Source of the DNA: Ceratopteris richardii
Taxonomy: Eukaryota > Streptophyta > Polypodiopsida > Polypodiales > Pteridaceae
Direction of reading: 5' to 3'
DNA length: 64,000 bases
Assembly (NCBI GenBank): GCA_020310875.1
Contig: CM035441.1
Coordinates: 89,862,495-89,926,494 of the forward strand
Shown here: piece by piece, positions 1-12,599 of the stretch
Layout of the letters: each line of letters begins with the position of its first letter
Position numbering within the stretch: the first letter of the stretch is position 1
The notes under the pieces: model-generated
The model's input: only the letters and a program-made list of their open reading frames with translations
Told to the model about the DNA's origin: nothing
Database searches by the model: none
Program-made: the position numbers and the translations under genes

Positions 1-898
1 TCACTGCTAGACAATAGACTATGCCTGCAATTCTTTGAGTATTCATCTGGATATTTATTTGTCGTTTATGTGTGCATCTTTCATTTATGCTCTAGATGGT
101 TAATCTCTGACAGAAGTTAAATGTTGAACCTCTATATGAGCATCAAACTTCGCACTCGAAATACATGGATAATGTGCCTCAACATTTATATATGACTCTA
201 TGTCTGTGGAAAAATATTTTATATGACTCTATGTCTCTGGAAAAATCCATCCTATGTCTGTGGACACGTCTCTCTTCCTGCATCATGGTGCCTTGCCCTG
301 TAGCTGCCTTTTGATGTATCAATAAATTTACTTCTATTTAATAACATATCCATCCCACGTTTCAAATACGTACAGAAGAGCATATGACTTATCTCAGAGT
401 TCTTTTGCATGCGGCATAGAAAGTTGTCCCCCAATCGCATGCCGTTTCACCTATTCCAGATTACTGTGTGTGGTTGAAGATGTGATGCACCTTTGTATAG
501 AAACTGCATAGAAATATTTCAATGTACATGCACACAAACTCCATCATGAAAGTGTATGTGAAGTTACAGAACTAAATTACCTTTCCCTCTAAATCGATGC
601 ATGGTGTTCTTCATAATTGTAACACCACCTTTTGTCTGCGTCATATATATATTCCATATTTTATGATAGATCATGTCCTGGAAACAAGCTCGATTGAAGT
701 ATCATCATCCCTACATAAAGGTCATGCTTATCTTCTCTGTATCGGTCCAATTTTATCAAATGCCCCGGCCCCCCCCCCAAAGGGACTTTTGACTTTTCTT
801 CTTTTTATATTTTTAACTCATCCGCGCTACAAAAATCTATCCGTGCGTATTGTAAAGTTACTACTTTTACGGTTTTTTGTTTTTATATCTATTTATAT
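1..898 (-). mobile_element. LTR portion of a minus-strand LTR retroelement (3' LTR side)
   Basis: The sequence repeats material from 1139-2150 and 61273-62200, which belongs to a 2.2-kb LTR defined at 60382-62591. In minus orientation this is the 3' LTR side, cut at 898 by the deletion that removed the element's interior. It holds a poly-C run near 770-778. No coding capacity is supported; the short open frames are not conserved between copies. It is a fossil fragment. Confidence 0.65.
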
Positions 899-905
899 CA
901 AACCT

Positions 906-2569
906 TGTAAATCAGAACAATCCAAAAGCTATAATATTTCAAACTCGAATTCATAACAAAATATTTATGATCTAGCAATCCATTCAAAAACAAATAATGT
1001 GAAAAAATCTTTGCGGGAACTTCCCTTTAGATGCGTTTCCGATTTCTTAATTATACAAGGTCAAGCCCATGACCGTTTTCACATTAATTGTTTTGGGAAC
1101 TCCTTAAGATTCTACTCCCTCACGTTTCTTTAGAAGGCTCTTCACCGCTATATAATAGCCTAGGACTGCAATTCTTTGAGTATTCATCTAGATATTTATT
1201 TGTCGTTTATGTGTGCATCTTTCATTTATGCTCTACATAGTTAATCTCTGACAGAAGTTAAATGTTGAACCTCTATATGAGCATCAAACTTCGCACTCAG
1301 AATACATGGATAATGTGCCTCAAGATTTATATATGACTCTATGTCTATGGAAAAATCCATCCTAGGTCTGTGGACATGTCTCTCTTTCTGTCTCATGGCG
1401 CCTTGCCCTGTAGCTGGCTTTTGATGTATCAAGAAAATTTACTTCTATTTAATAACCCATGGACTATCAATACCACGTTTCAAATATGTATAGAAGGACA
1501 TATGACTTCTCTCAGAGTTCTTTTGCATGCTGCATAGAAAGTTCTCCACCGATCGCATGCCGTTTTGCCTATTCCAAATTACTGTGTGTGGCTGAAGGTG
1601 TGAAGCATATTTGTACTCCACTTCACTGTTCCTCAAGAATTTGTTGGTATAGAAAGTGCATAGAGATATTTCGATGTACATGCACACAAACTCCATCGAG
1701 AAGTGTCTGAAGTTGCAGAACCTAATTACTTTTCTCTCTGAATAGATGCATGGTGTTCTTCATAATTGTAACACCACCTTTTGTCTGCATCATGTATATA
1801 TTCCATATTCTATGATAGATCATGTCTTGGCAGCAAGCTCACTCTTCGCTTCCCCTAGAAGTATCATCATCCCTACATAGAGATCATGCTTATCTTCTCT
1901 ATATCGGTCCAATTTTATCAGATGCCCCCCCCCCCCCCCCCAATGGGACTTTTACGTTTTCTTCTTTTTATATATTTAAATTATGCGCGCTACAAACATC
2001 TATCCGTGCATATTGTAAAAGTTCCTACTTTCATATATTTAAATTATGCGCGCTACAAACATCTATCCGTGCATATTGTAAAAGTTCCTACTTTTACAGT
2101 TTTCATTTCTCTTATATCTATTTATATCACATCTATCCATGCGTATTGTAAATTTCCTACTTTTATGCTTTTGTTTTCTTTCATATCTATTTATATGACG
2201 TACAGTATAGAATTGAACAAATCCGGTCCTAAAAGAAATGGGTTCATCTCTATAGTCTTGAAATTTTACAGTTTCCGTGAAGAATACGGACTTGTGCATG
2301 CTATAATGTATTCGAAGAGAATAGGTTCACTATGTTTGTACTCTCAAGATTGAACTATATTACGATGTTCATATCTCCATGTCAATGTATCTCATATTGG
2401 CATTGTTGCACACAATGCCAAATAAAGAACGTTTCTTATCGCATGTACCAAGGTCTTTCTACCCATGATTTAGGTTCAACCTATTCTATTTTTGAGAACC
2501 CTATGGTGCTCCATATAGCGATAATAGTTTTCAGTCGAATTGCCCATGACATTGATATGATTTATTACA
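906..2569 (-). mobile_element. Truncated 5' LTR of the same minus-strand retroelement
   Basis: In minus orientation the LTR starts at 2569 with TGTAATAAATC, identical to the LTR start at 62591. It runs down to the deletion junction near 906, where primer site, interior and part of the LTR are missing compared with the right copy. It contains a C-run at about 1926-1940 and a short direct duplication (1965-2030 against 2033-2092) that the right copy lacks. Confidence 0.65.
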
Positions 2570-2800
2570 CACATACACTTACACATACACATACACACAC
2601 ATACACATACACACATGCATATGCATAAAACATGTGTACATGCACACATATACACATGCAGATACAAACATCTACATGAATATAGACACACTTACACAAA
2701 TATAGATATATACCTATATGTGCATACCTATATTTTATACACACACAACTACTCGCACATACATACATATATACGCACAAGAAAACATATAATATTAATG
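2570..2800. repeat. CA/TA-rich simple repeat
   Basis: Interrupted runs of ACACAT and ATACAC lie directly outside the LTR start. The same tract occurs at 62592-62830 in the right copy. Open frames here encode only H, T, Y, C and V strings and are not genes. Confidence 0.85.
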
Positions 2801-2859
2801 AACTATATCATTAAAGTAATAAATCACATGTTAAGTATAAACAATAATGAGAATCATTA

Positions 2860-3840
2860 GAAGAAGGCTTTTCATGAATCAGTACCATAGACACAACTAA
2901 AAACATTACTAGAATGAGAAAAAAATATAGATACAAAAAATATGTATATCAATGTAAAATATATATCCAATGTAATATATCAATCATCTTGATTATGATC
3001 ATCCAAATTATCATGTAAGTCCCTGTCATCATGATCATCCTCTTCATCATGATCACCTACATGATCTAATGTATCTATAATGGCATCATGCATAGAGGTG
3101 TGAGCACTTTGTGATGATCCAGATCATCCCACCTCTGTTTGTCTCTCCACTTCATCCATATCTACCTCTCCATAATACTTATGTATTACATATAGAAAAC
3201 ATAAATAAAAACTATAAAAAATCAATAAAAATAAAATAATAATATGAAATTTCCTAATACTCGCAAAGGCATTTGGATGATCTAATATGTACTCACTCAA
3301 ACGTGGACATCCACAATGAGTATCAAAATTGATTTTCTTTTTCGTAGGATATCGATCATAATCCATTCATTGCATTGAAACAAATAAAAAAGGATTAATA
3401 ATTGGTGCTTTTAAAAGAATAAAACATATACTCTCAATAATATATATACTTAAAAATGTGGCTACAAAACCATGATGGACCATTTGAATTAAGTGCCATA
3501 TATGACCTGATTCAACTCTGTTCTTTGGATCAACCTAAATTTATTTAATGAAACAATAATCCATAGATTCAATGTAAAACACTTATAAAACATATAAAAA
3601 TTATTAGTCATAGTAATATAAACTATTAATTTTCATACCTTCTACTGAGGAAATGATTACTCAAGACATAGCTGTCAGAGTAAAAACTTTTATATCTTTG
3701 GGGGAATATTAGGAGTTCTCTTATTTTTTTTGTACCATACAATATCTCCTCTTTTTTTCAATCGCAAACAGAAAAGATCAAAATATAGAAAAAAACTTTA
3801 ATTTCATAAACATGCATACACAGACACACATACATCACAT
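2860..3840. other. AT-rich spacer shared by both duplication copies; no gene recognised
   Basis: Nothing recognisable is encoded. A stretch at 2995-3090 is built from ATCATGATCATC-type repeats; read on the minus strand it would give a D/H/E-rich string. A minus-strand open frame of 80 codons at 3124-3366 is partly kept in the right copy near 63160-63390 but resembles no family I know. It could be an eroded transposase exon, given the CACTA piece beside it. Confidence 0.4.
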
Positions 3841-3846
3841 GATGAA

Positions 3847-4390
3847 ATGAAGAACATAATCAACAAAGTTAGTATAGATTATGATTGTATAGATGCATGT
3901 CTTGATGATTTTCTTTTATATAGAGGTGAGTATGCTTACTCTTTAACATGTCCAAAAAGTCAATCTTTTTTATATAAGGAGGAAGAGGGTACAATCCCAA
4001 ACAAGGTATGGAGAGATTTTGTATTGGCTCAATGAATCAAACATATGTTTTAAAGCCCCAAATTATCAAAGCTTTTGACATGGGGATTTGATCATAAAAC
4101 TAATGATGGAGTAATGAGAATTCAAGCAGATAGTGCAACTTCTCAGCATATTGATTTGAGATGCTCGAATTTTGCACAAGAGCGACACAATCTAAAGCTA
4201 GGAGTTGCATTAGATGAGGTTATTCATTTTTCGACAATGGTAGATGAGGTCACCAATGGTAGTCATCAACTACAATCTCCTACCATACCTTAGCATTAAA
4301 AGGAACATTATATATATATATATATATATGAGGTTACCAATGGTAGTCTTGAACTACAATCTCCTACCATACCTTAGCATTAAAAGGAAC

Positions 4391-4400
<10 letters not shown>
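3847..4400 (+). pseudogene. CACTA (En/Spm) TNP2-like transposase fragment
   Basis: Two adjacent frames match the conserved TNP2 region of CACTA transposases. The first carries IDACLDDFLLYRGEYAYSL followed by a C-P-K-S segment (family pattern IDACPNDCILY-x-CP-x-C). The second, at about 4075-4290, carries KTNDGVMRIQADS and RHNLKLGVALDEV (family DGVMRHPADS and RNLRLGLATDG). The next conserved block, VVINYNLLPYLSIKRN, appears twice (4250-4300 and 4335-4390) because about 95 bp are tandemly duplicated. Stops and shifts interrupt the frames, several family cysteines are gone, and the piece ends in an AT microsatellite. Only a small part of the usual protein remains, so it is dead. The family assignment is fairly firm. 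Confidence 0.7.

Positions 4401-4482
<82 letters not shown>
4392..4482. repeat. (AT)n microsatellite
   Basis: About 90 bp of uninterrupted TA dinucleotides. It follows a shorter TA run at 4309-4328 that sits at the end of the first copy of the duplicated CACTA segment. Confidence 0.95.
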
Positions 4483-4484
<2 letters not shown>

Positions 4485-4547
4485 CTTTCATGCAAAAGTG
4501 ATAGTAAAATAGTAAGTTGTAAAAAAGTAAGTGGATAAAGGACTCTT

Positions 4548-5091
4548 GTCGCGAACCATTCCTGACGACTGCTTATTTTGAGTATCTAATTCAAAACTGG
4601 AAAGTGTACCATATATGACCTACCCCTCCAATTTTGGGAAATCAATCGACGCATTTTCAATGAACGAAATTGGCAAGGCCCTCTTGGCCTATTGGAGCCT
4701 ATAAAAGCAATGGAGTTGTATTCATTGAGGACACATAGATACATGTACGAGGCTTATTCCCGCATCTCTTTTAGACCTCTCTTTGCACTCTATGACTATA
4801 AGCTTATTGTAGGAAGTCACTCTGTGGTGAGGATACAGAGCGTGAGCTTCCCAATGGAGGGCTAATAGCACTAGAGTGTGAAGAAGTGGCTTGGTTTTGT
4901 CATTCAGTGTGAGTTAGTGATATTTCTGTGCTCTTCATCTTAGAGCAAGTCTTCACATCTTTGTACTCACCAGTGCAAGTCTTCATTTACTTGTACTCAT
5001 TGTATTGGGCGAATCTCTTGCATTGATTTTGTTAGTGCTCGATTAGCATGTAAGCAGAGAGCATCAACTTTTGGAGCATTGTTTTTTCCTA
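4548..5091 (+). other. LTR-like or promoter-like segment with TATA box, identity uncertain
   Basis: The segment begins TGTCGCGAACC and ends near TTTTTCCTACA. It has a good TATA box (TATAAAAG, 4700-4707) in a plausible position for an LTR of about 540 bp. No matching second LTR and no primer-binding site were found, so this could equally be an unrelated promoter. The following 5092-5280 holds nothing recognised. Confidence 0.25.
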
Positions 5092-5284
5092 CATTATAAT
5101 CATTTGCTAGAACTAAGGAGTCGTTTTGTCTTGCACTATTGTCATTTGTTTTTAATTATCTTTCTGAAGGTCTACAATACCATGGATTTATTGCAATCGT
5201 ACCTGCTCACAGGAATGTCAAAGGGTATACTTCCCTAAGGAGAACCTCCCTTGAGTAGGTGAAGTACTAGAAGAGCACATTACC

Positions 5285-8200
5285 TGCATTTGTTAAAAGT
5301 AGGCACCCCAAAACCTCCTCTACACAAGGAACCTACATATATGATCTATGCCATACAAACTCAAGAATCCAAGAAAGATGAGCCAGTCCAGCTACCCAAT
5401 CAATACAAAGGCTTTGTAGATGTTTTTGAAAAGAAGGATGTAGATATCCTCCTAGATCATAGACCTTATGAATGCCCCATATATCTTCAAGAGGGACTAC
5501 AACCATCGTTTGGACAAATCTACGGACTATCCCTAGAGGAACTTACAGAACTACACAAGAACATTGATGAGAATCTAGCAAAGAGGTTTATCAAACACTC
5601 AAAGTCTCTACTAGGAGCTCCTATTTTATTTGTAAAGAAAAAGGATGGGACTCTCCGGGTGTATGTATACTATCGTTGCATTCACACTCGCACTCTCAAT
5701 CACACTCTCACTCTCACTCTCACTCTCAATCATAAGATAATTCTACGATTTCCGTGCATCCTCTTGTTTGACGCACACGTCTCCCTATATCAGAGTTTGA
5801 TCACTGTCCTCCCCAAAGAAGTGTGTGATCCACCAAATTTAGAAAAAGTCAATTTTCTCGAAAACTTTCGCAAAAAGCCATGTGATCGTAGTGTGCTTTC
5901 TTTGTTTAGTGTACCTCTGAAAACTAGGACAAAAACACGAAAAAGACATATCCAAAAATATCCATATTTAGACATGGTGACACATGAGCATCAGAATCAC
6001 AGGTTTGAATAGGATAAGATAAGCCGTGATTTTTGAAAGCCTTGTAACTCAAAAATGGTGACGGATTGGCTTAAGCTTGTGAGAGATACTTTTATTCAAT
6101 TCTGCAATCTGCACAATAGTGTTAGTGACGTTCGAGATCCAAATCCACCTCCAAATGCCACTTTTGAGCCCTCCAAGTTTCAAATTTCTAGAAAGAGAGT
6201 AAAATCAAGGCATTTCCTTACAACAAACTAAATGTAGGACCTTGAGGTACTTAAAACATGATTCACAAAAAATTCACTTAGCCACTATCATTCTCCTATA
6301 CTTGCTTTGACTTTCTCTCATATAGAGTTTTTCTTAATTCTTTCATCTTCACCTTCAAAATTTGACTAGAAAACATGGTGGGAATAAGGTCTAGAGAGAG
6401 AACATGAAACTTGTCAAATCAAAATTTTTCCTACATGCATACAATAACCTAATTATTCATTCTAAGCATTATCCCACAATGAAATTCAGAAAGGTCAAAA
6501 TGAATTATTTCACTAGAAAAGAGGCCTATTACAAATAAAGTCACTATAAAGAACAAATATACAAGACAACTTTTTGAACAAGGTTTGGCTATTTTGAATA
6601 TGTAGTTATTCCATTCGGTCTTACAAATGCTCCAACTGTCTTCCAACATATGATGAATGATATCTTTCGAGAATATTTAGATGATTTTGTTGTAATATAG
6701 TTTGACGATATCTTGATATTCTCCAAAAATCTAGAAGATCATGAATGTCATGTAAAGATACTCCTAGAGAAACTAAGATAAAAAGTATTATATGCGAAAT
6801 TGGAGAAGTGCTCTTTCCATAAGATAGAAGTGGAATTTTTAGGGTACATTGTATCAGATAAAGGAATTCTTATGGACACTAAGAAGATTGAGACAATCCT
6901 TGATTGGCCATCTTCATGTGTTCGAGATACACAATGTTTCTTGGGGTTTGCCAACTTCTATAGGATATTCATCATAGATTACTCTAAGATAGTGATACCG
7001 CTTACCAAGCTTATAGGGAGCTCCAAATTCTCATGGACCGAAGAGGCAGAAAAAGCATTGGATATCTTGAAATCAACACTCACTACTACTCCAATTCTAG
7101 TTCATCCTGATTCTAGTAAGCCCTTCCTTCTAGAGAGAGATGCATGAGACTTTGCCCTGGGGGTCATTCTTTCCTAATATGGAGATGATGGACACCTACA
7201 TCCGATTGCATATCATTCAAGGAAATTTTCTCCTACAAAAATTAATTATGAAATTCATGTTAAAGAACTTCTTGCCATAGTGGACACATTTGATACCTCG
7301 CGTCACCATCTACAAGTAGCAGCTCATAAAGCTCTCATGTATATAGATCACAAGAACCTAGAGAATTTTATGACCACCTGCATCCTCAACAGAAGGCAAT
7401 CTTGATGGAATAACTTTTTATCTAGGTTCGACTTTGTCATCACATATCGTTCAGGACGCCAACAGTGTCAGTAAGATGCCTTGTTAAGAAGACCTTACCT
7501 TGCACCAAAGAAGGGTGAAGAGGCCTTTGATCAGTAGGAGAGTGTATTACTCAAGCGTGAGCATCTCGAGTTAGCATCTATCTCTTCAAGCCATCATGAA
7601 GATTTAGCCTTGAATCATTTGATCCGTGAGACTCTACCACGAGATGAATTGTTTTGTAACATTAAGCAAAAACTCAAGAAGGTAGAATTCAAGAACTAAA
7701 TGAATTCGAAGAAAAGGATGGGTTACTATTCTATAAGAACCTATTGTATGTCCCTCTAGGAACTTCCAGGATCCAAGTACATCAATAGCATCATGACAAC
7801 CTTGGAGCAGGACATTTTGGAGTGAATAAAACAATAGAAATTATATCAAGGGATTTTTTGTGGCCTCAAACGTGAAGTCAAAGAATATATCTGAACCTAT
7901 GACACTTGCAATAAATCTAAAGTATCATGACATAAACCTCATGGCCTCTTGCAGCCTTTACCTATTCCAGAAAGGCCATGGGCTTCATTATCTATGGAAT
8001 TTATCATAGACCTTCCAAAGTCAAACAAGTATGATGTCATTCTTGTTATAGTGGATAGATTTACAAAGATGGCACACTTCATTCCAACTAGAAAGGCAAT
8101 CATAGGTGCAACCACTGCTAGGATTTTCCTCACATACATCTTTGGGCTTCATGGATTGCCTGATGATATTGTCAGTGATTGAGGTCCGCAGTTCATATCC

Positions 8201-9787
8201 CACTTTTGGAATAGTCCTAGTGAGCTACTTGGTGTTCAAGTTAAACTATCTACAACCAATCATCCACAAACTGATGGATAAACAGAATGGGTGAATCAAG
8301 TCCTAGAACAATATCTCTGTTGCACCATCAACTATCATCAAAATGATTGGTTTGAGCTTTTACCCTTTGCAAAATTGGCCTATAACAATAGTGTTCAGAC
8401 ATCTACTAAGCAAACTCCCTTCTTTCCAAAATATGGACAACATCCAAGGATTTACATACAACTCGCAAATCATGTCAAGAACCCAACTACTAGAGACAAG
8501 GCTCAATACCTCATGGAAATTCACAAAGAACTCAAGGAAGAGATCCATAAAGCTCAAGAACATTATAAGTACTATGGAGATCAACATCGAGTTCAAAACC
8601 CATCGTATCAAATTGGGGATAAAGTATGGTTACTTAGAAATAATTTGCAAACTTCAAGGCCCTATGCAAAGTTAGATCATCAAAGATTTGGTCCATTCAC
8701 CATCTTGGTCAAGATCAATTTAGTCACCTTTAAGCTCTAGCTACCAGGCACCATGAGAATACATCCAATTTTCCATGTATGCATGTTGGAACCATATCAG
8801 AGTTCACCATTGAAGGGGTAGAGACCTAGTCCTTCACCACCTATCGAGATTGATGATCATGAAGAATTTGAAGTCGAGCATGTTCTAGATTCCAGAATAC
8901 CCCGAGGAAGATTAGAATATCTTATTCATTGGAAAGGTATTGACATCAGTGATCATACTTGGGAACCTGTAGAAAACCTTTCGAGAGCACCAATCCAGGT
9001 TCGAGAATTCAATAAGAGAATGCCAATGAAGTCGAGATGAGATAACATGACTGCTCCTCGTGGAACTCATCGGTTGGGGAGGTGATGTCATGGAAAAAGA
9101 AAACCATCATGAACTTTAGATTCCAAGTGAATCTTATATCTAATGATTGGTTCAAAATTAGGAGAAACCAATGCTTTTGCTGCATCCTGAGCGTGCCAAA
9201 ACCCTAAGATCGACTGTCTATTTACTAAATTGTGACATTTTCAGGTCTTCATGGATTTGCTGACATCATTGATGGCATCATCAACTTGAAACCGCCCTAG
9301 GGAATGTCCCTTCAAAACTTATATAGGGAGGGGTTGGCGACATTCATAATGAGTCTTGTGAATACCAGTCTTGGGAGCTCAAGGAGTCATGACTGCCAAG
9401 TAAGTACTCTCGAAGTTCTAGTTCCAATTCTCGTCTTGTTCCTTGTTCTAGTCTTGTCTAGTCTAGTTCTTGGACATCCTGTACTATCCTCTCGCAATAT
9501 CATAGTACAAGATTGTGTCAAGTTCTTTCTTGTATCTAGTTGATTTCCCAAAAGGGAGTTTTTGTAATCTAGATATCTTGTTTCATACTTACGATTTTAG
9601 GTTGTGGGATCTCCTATATCATCTCTAGTTGAGCTATTTGTACCTATCAGTCCCGAAATGTGCCACATCTTGTATCAATCACGTATTCTTATATTGTTTT
9701 CCCTTCATAGGTGTTCTTGTAATCAGAAGTGTATTTCTAAATCTTGTCTACTGTAGTCAGAGAGCACAATCTAGTGCTCCCCTGATA
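5285..9787 (+). mobile_element. Ty3/gypsy chromovirus, 5'-truncated and degenerate
   Basis: Domains run in gypsy order. Reverse transcriptase starts with KKKDGTLRVYV (about 5630) and resumes with [17 protein letters not shown] (about 6590) and the FDDILIFS active-site block (about 6700). RNase H follows (7140-7480). The integrase core lies at about 7960-8450, with LIVDRFTK-type and ANHPQTDG-type blocks. A C-terminal chromodomain with LEYLIHWKGIDISDHTWEP (about 8900-8970) identifies a chromovirus. About 0.85 kb of unrecognised DNA (5690-6540) interrupts the reverse transcriptase. The 3' LTR is 9083-9787. Gag and protease are absent here. The element is heavily broken (many breaks) and old; its LTR differs visibly from the related LTR at 36056-36755. 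Confidence 0.88.
9083..9787 (+). repeat. 3' LTR of the chromovirus
   Basis: The LTR starts TGATGTCATGG just after a purine tract (GGTTGGGGAGG) and ends at CCCCTGATA. It aligns along its length with 36056-36755, which ends CCCCTGACA. The two LTRs differ in many positions by eye, consistent with an old family. LINE sequence begins directly after the LTR. Confidence 0.8.
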
Positions 9788-10460
9788 GGGTGCAAGAGGA
9801 CAAACCTAACTAATAGAGCTAGCAAGATGGAAGGGTTTTGAAGAATGATGTTGTTCATTAGGGGGTTGCTTCTCCTAGCTAGAGAGGAAGCAAAAATTTT
9901 ATAGATTGAATTCAAGAAAGTTATGGGTCTCCAATTTTTAAGGTCATCTGTATCAGCTCTCTTGTGAATGAGCCTTATAACCCTAGTAATAATATGGCTA
10001 GGAGGAAAACCTTTACCAAAAGCCTCTTCCCACATCAAAGAAGGAAATTAGTCAGAAATTCTCTTAAAACCATGAAGAATTCATTAGTCAAACCATCAAA
10101 ACTGGGAGACGTACATGGTTTAAATTTATTGATCGTTTCTTCCACCTCACTAGAAGACAGGGGCAAGACCTTTGAGGAATCATTTTTTTTCCTTTTAATG
10201 GTAATGGTGGCATTGGCCCTCTGGATTTCCTCCTCTCTCTTGGAAGGACTAGAGGAAACATCCATAATAAAGATTTTGGCATGTTGTAGACTTTCCTCAC
10301 TATTGATGGTGTGACTACAATCCTTTTTCTTGATGAAAGGAACATAATCTCTAACTTTGCTTTTTTTTCATAAGAGATAACATAGCTTTATTGTTCTTAT
10401 CCATCTTCTCACTCCAATACTCCTTTGTAGTAGCAAGAGAGGAAGGGTTCTTCAACCTTC
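9788..10460 (-). pseudogene. Plant LINE ORF2 fragment (endonuclease-RT linker and RT start)
   Basis: On the minus strand the frames read EVEETINKFKPCTSPSFDG with LTNEFF (family pattern GKAPGPDG-x-EFF). They continue to DDLKNWRPITFLNSIYKI, the hallmark RT block of plant L1-type LINEs. The copy has shifts and stops and breaks off exactly at the chromovirus 3' LTR, before the catalytic F-x-DD block. The upstream boundary near 10460 is approximate. It is a dead fragment. Confidence 0.85.
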
Positions 10461-10639
10461 TGAAGTGGATGGATTACGAAAACAAGATAAACCAAATATC
10501 AACATATGGGCAGATGGATCTCTTTATCCAATTGATCCAAAAACTGGAAGGTATCCCCCTTTTCATAATGTTGATGATCTGATTAGATTTGTAGGAGATG
10601 GTGAGGATGGTTAACGAGGCTATTGTTCAAGGCTATGGG

Positions 10640-12590
10640 ACATTTCAACGGGCTATGTAGAATACATAAACTATTTACAAAACACACTACACCAGAGAGA
10701 TTTACATACAAGTGAGTTAGAATACAAATTATCCACTTTATCTTCTCAGTTAGAATCTTTCAAAGAAAATGAAAGAAACTCCCATAGGTTTGAGAATGTG
10801 GTCAAAACGGGTAACAAGTTTTCAAGATTTGACTAAAAAATCTGGTCAACAGAAGAAAAAAATTAAAATTTTAAGAGATCATGTGAAAAATGTGTTGGGT
10901 TTCAACATGTTGAACAATTTTGAGCGCGTACATTTCTATAATGAAATTATGAGTCAAAATGATGTTTTAAGACTGTTGAAACTAAAAGAAAATACATGCT
11001 TGAAACACTTTGTTTTGCAAAAACTCATGACAGACATGAATATGCTTTTAGAACCATCTCAAATTTTGGAGATTTGTGATGGGTGTTCGAGTGAGTAGGA
11101 AAGGTTATAGATCAATTTCAAAAGTTTGGTGTGATTTCCTAAAATTTAACAAAGTTAAAAGCTTTGGATTACCTAGACCCCATCACGTAGGAAAGTTTCG
11201 GCTCTGTTTGAATAAAAAGATCACATCATTATTTGTTGAATATAAACATATTCATGGTAACATGCCTTACGAAGTAGAAAAGCAAAAGTTACATTTCACT
11301 TACAATGCATTTAACAATATATGGATAGATATAATAAGACTTCACATATACATGGTACAGTTCTATAATATAAAAGAACATGAATGTTCTCGTCTATTGA
11401 AGTTTTTAATGAAACTTGATGAAGCTGAACTTAAAAAACATCAAAAGATAGAGAGAATAAGCATTACACATTCAAAGACGGAGAGAATAAGCATTGCACT
11501 AATGAACAGGGCTTTGGATTATAGCCTTTTGAAATTGGATACTCCATCTCTCAAAGTACAATCTGAAATGGAGTTATGGTGGGTTGGTTGTGCTCAAGTC
11601 CCATCTGAGAGCCATAAAACACTTAAATGGTTATTCTCATAGACAAACATTCCAAATGTTGTTCAGAGGCATCATGGAAGAGAATTTTTTAGTGTCAAAG
11701 ACTATGAAGACTTTAAAGTTGAGTGGCATTTGAGTGGAGACCTAAAGATGCTCAAATGCATGTTTAGCATAAGTGGATGAGCAAATTCGAAGCACCCTTC
11801 CGGACAAAATGTTATTCTTCATAACTACTCATCATCTACCATGATTTGGGATCTCATACTTCTAATAGCATTGAAAAATGTACTCATATGTACACTACAT
11901 GTAGAGTCTAGGCACAAGAGGATGGATTGCTAGAGCTGAGGCTAAAGAGGCTCCTTCCAGACAAAATGTTATTCTTCATAACTACTCATCATCTACCATG
12001 ATTTGGGATCTCATACTTCTAATAGCATTGAAAAATGTACTCATATGTACACTACATGTAGAGTTAAGGATCATTGACAAGTTGGTCCATCTCCACTTGG
12101 ATTTGCATATTATGTCCAACCTACAACTCTTTCAGATTAGTGCATAAAAAAATGTGAATCTCTACTTTCAAAAATGGGATTTCATGGTGGTGATGTTCAT
12201 CTAGGATAAGATCCAAAGCTTTCCCAAAATGCAAGTAATGTACTACAGGATGTCTCAATGGGAGGTGCAAAAGCAAGGAGATTCTTGAGCGACCATGATG
12301 ACAAACAACTAGATGCCATGAGGAATTGCTGGAAAACATTTTGTGAGTTCATGACTAATGTAAAAAGAAAACCAGAAATAGCAAAAAAGAGAATGGAGAT
12401 ATGGGTCAAACTAGATAGCTTTTAAAAGATCACGAGGCGGCAGGTATCATCAAATAGCTATGTGAGAGATTTCAAAAAGGTGACCACAAAGCTTATAGAA
12501 ACCATCATAGAGGCATGGAGTGCCAAAGACATAACATACTACTTGGTGAGTTTCAAAGATAATTTACTCAATTTATTTTTCTTTAATTGA
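10640..12590 (+). pseudogene. Decayed multi-part gene, unrecognised
   Basis: Several adjacent frames look coding. At 10640-10830 a heptad-like, coiled-coil stretch is rich in L, E and S. At 10817-11094 a basic segment is followed by an L/K-rich helical one. At 11076-11642 there is a 188-codon open frame containing FGLPRPHHVGKFRLCLNKKI. At about 12220-12545 a fourth frame (LQDVSMGGAKARRFLSDHDD and following) ends at a good splice donor, TTG|GTGAGT. Stops separate the parts, so the gene is probably broken, although introns could explain some gaps. I recognise no domain. The order coiled coil, basic linker, helical domain suggests a DNA-associated or transposon-derived protein, but that is a guess. 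Confidence 0.45.
11796..12065. repeat. Two-copy direct repeat, 157-bp period
   Basis: A segment of about 112 bp starting CCTTCCGGACAAAATG is repeated almost exactly at 11953. The copies are separated by about 45 bp of different sequence. It lies inside the decayed gene at 10640-12590. Confidence 0.85.
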
Positions 12591-12599
12591 AATAAAAAT

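Larger units (their letters stand above)
1..3990. repeat. Left copy of a direct duplication at the window edges
   Basis: This block matches 59157-64000 in the same orientation over several kilobases with only scattered differences. The match includes LTR sequence, a CA/TA-rich simple repeat, about 1.2 kb of AT-rich DNA and the start of a CACTA transposase piece. Because flanking DNA on one side of the LTR element is shared, this is a segmental duplication and not two independent insertions. The left copy lacks about 1.2 kb present in the right copy (59743-60962), and the join near 898-906 has a TCA microhomology. Both ends run off the window, so the full length is unknown. Confidence 0.85.

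Noticed and set aside
597-2353. Small plus-strand frames near the left edge as genes (also at 59434 and 61905)
   Set aside because: They lie in LTR sequence, are opposite to the element's strand, and change length between copies through C-run differences.
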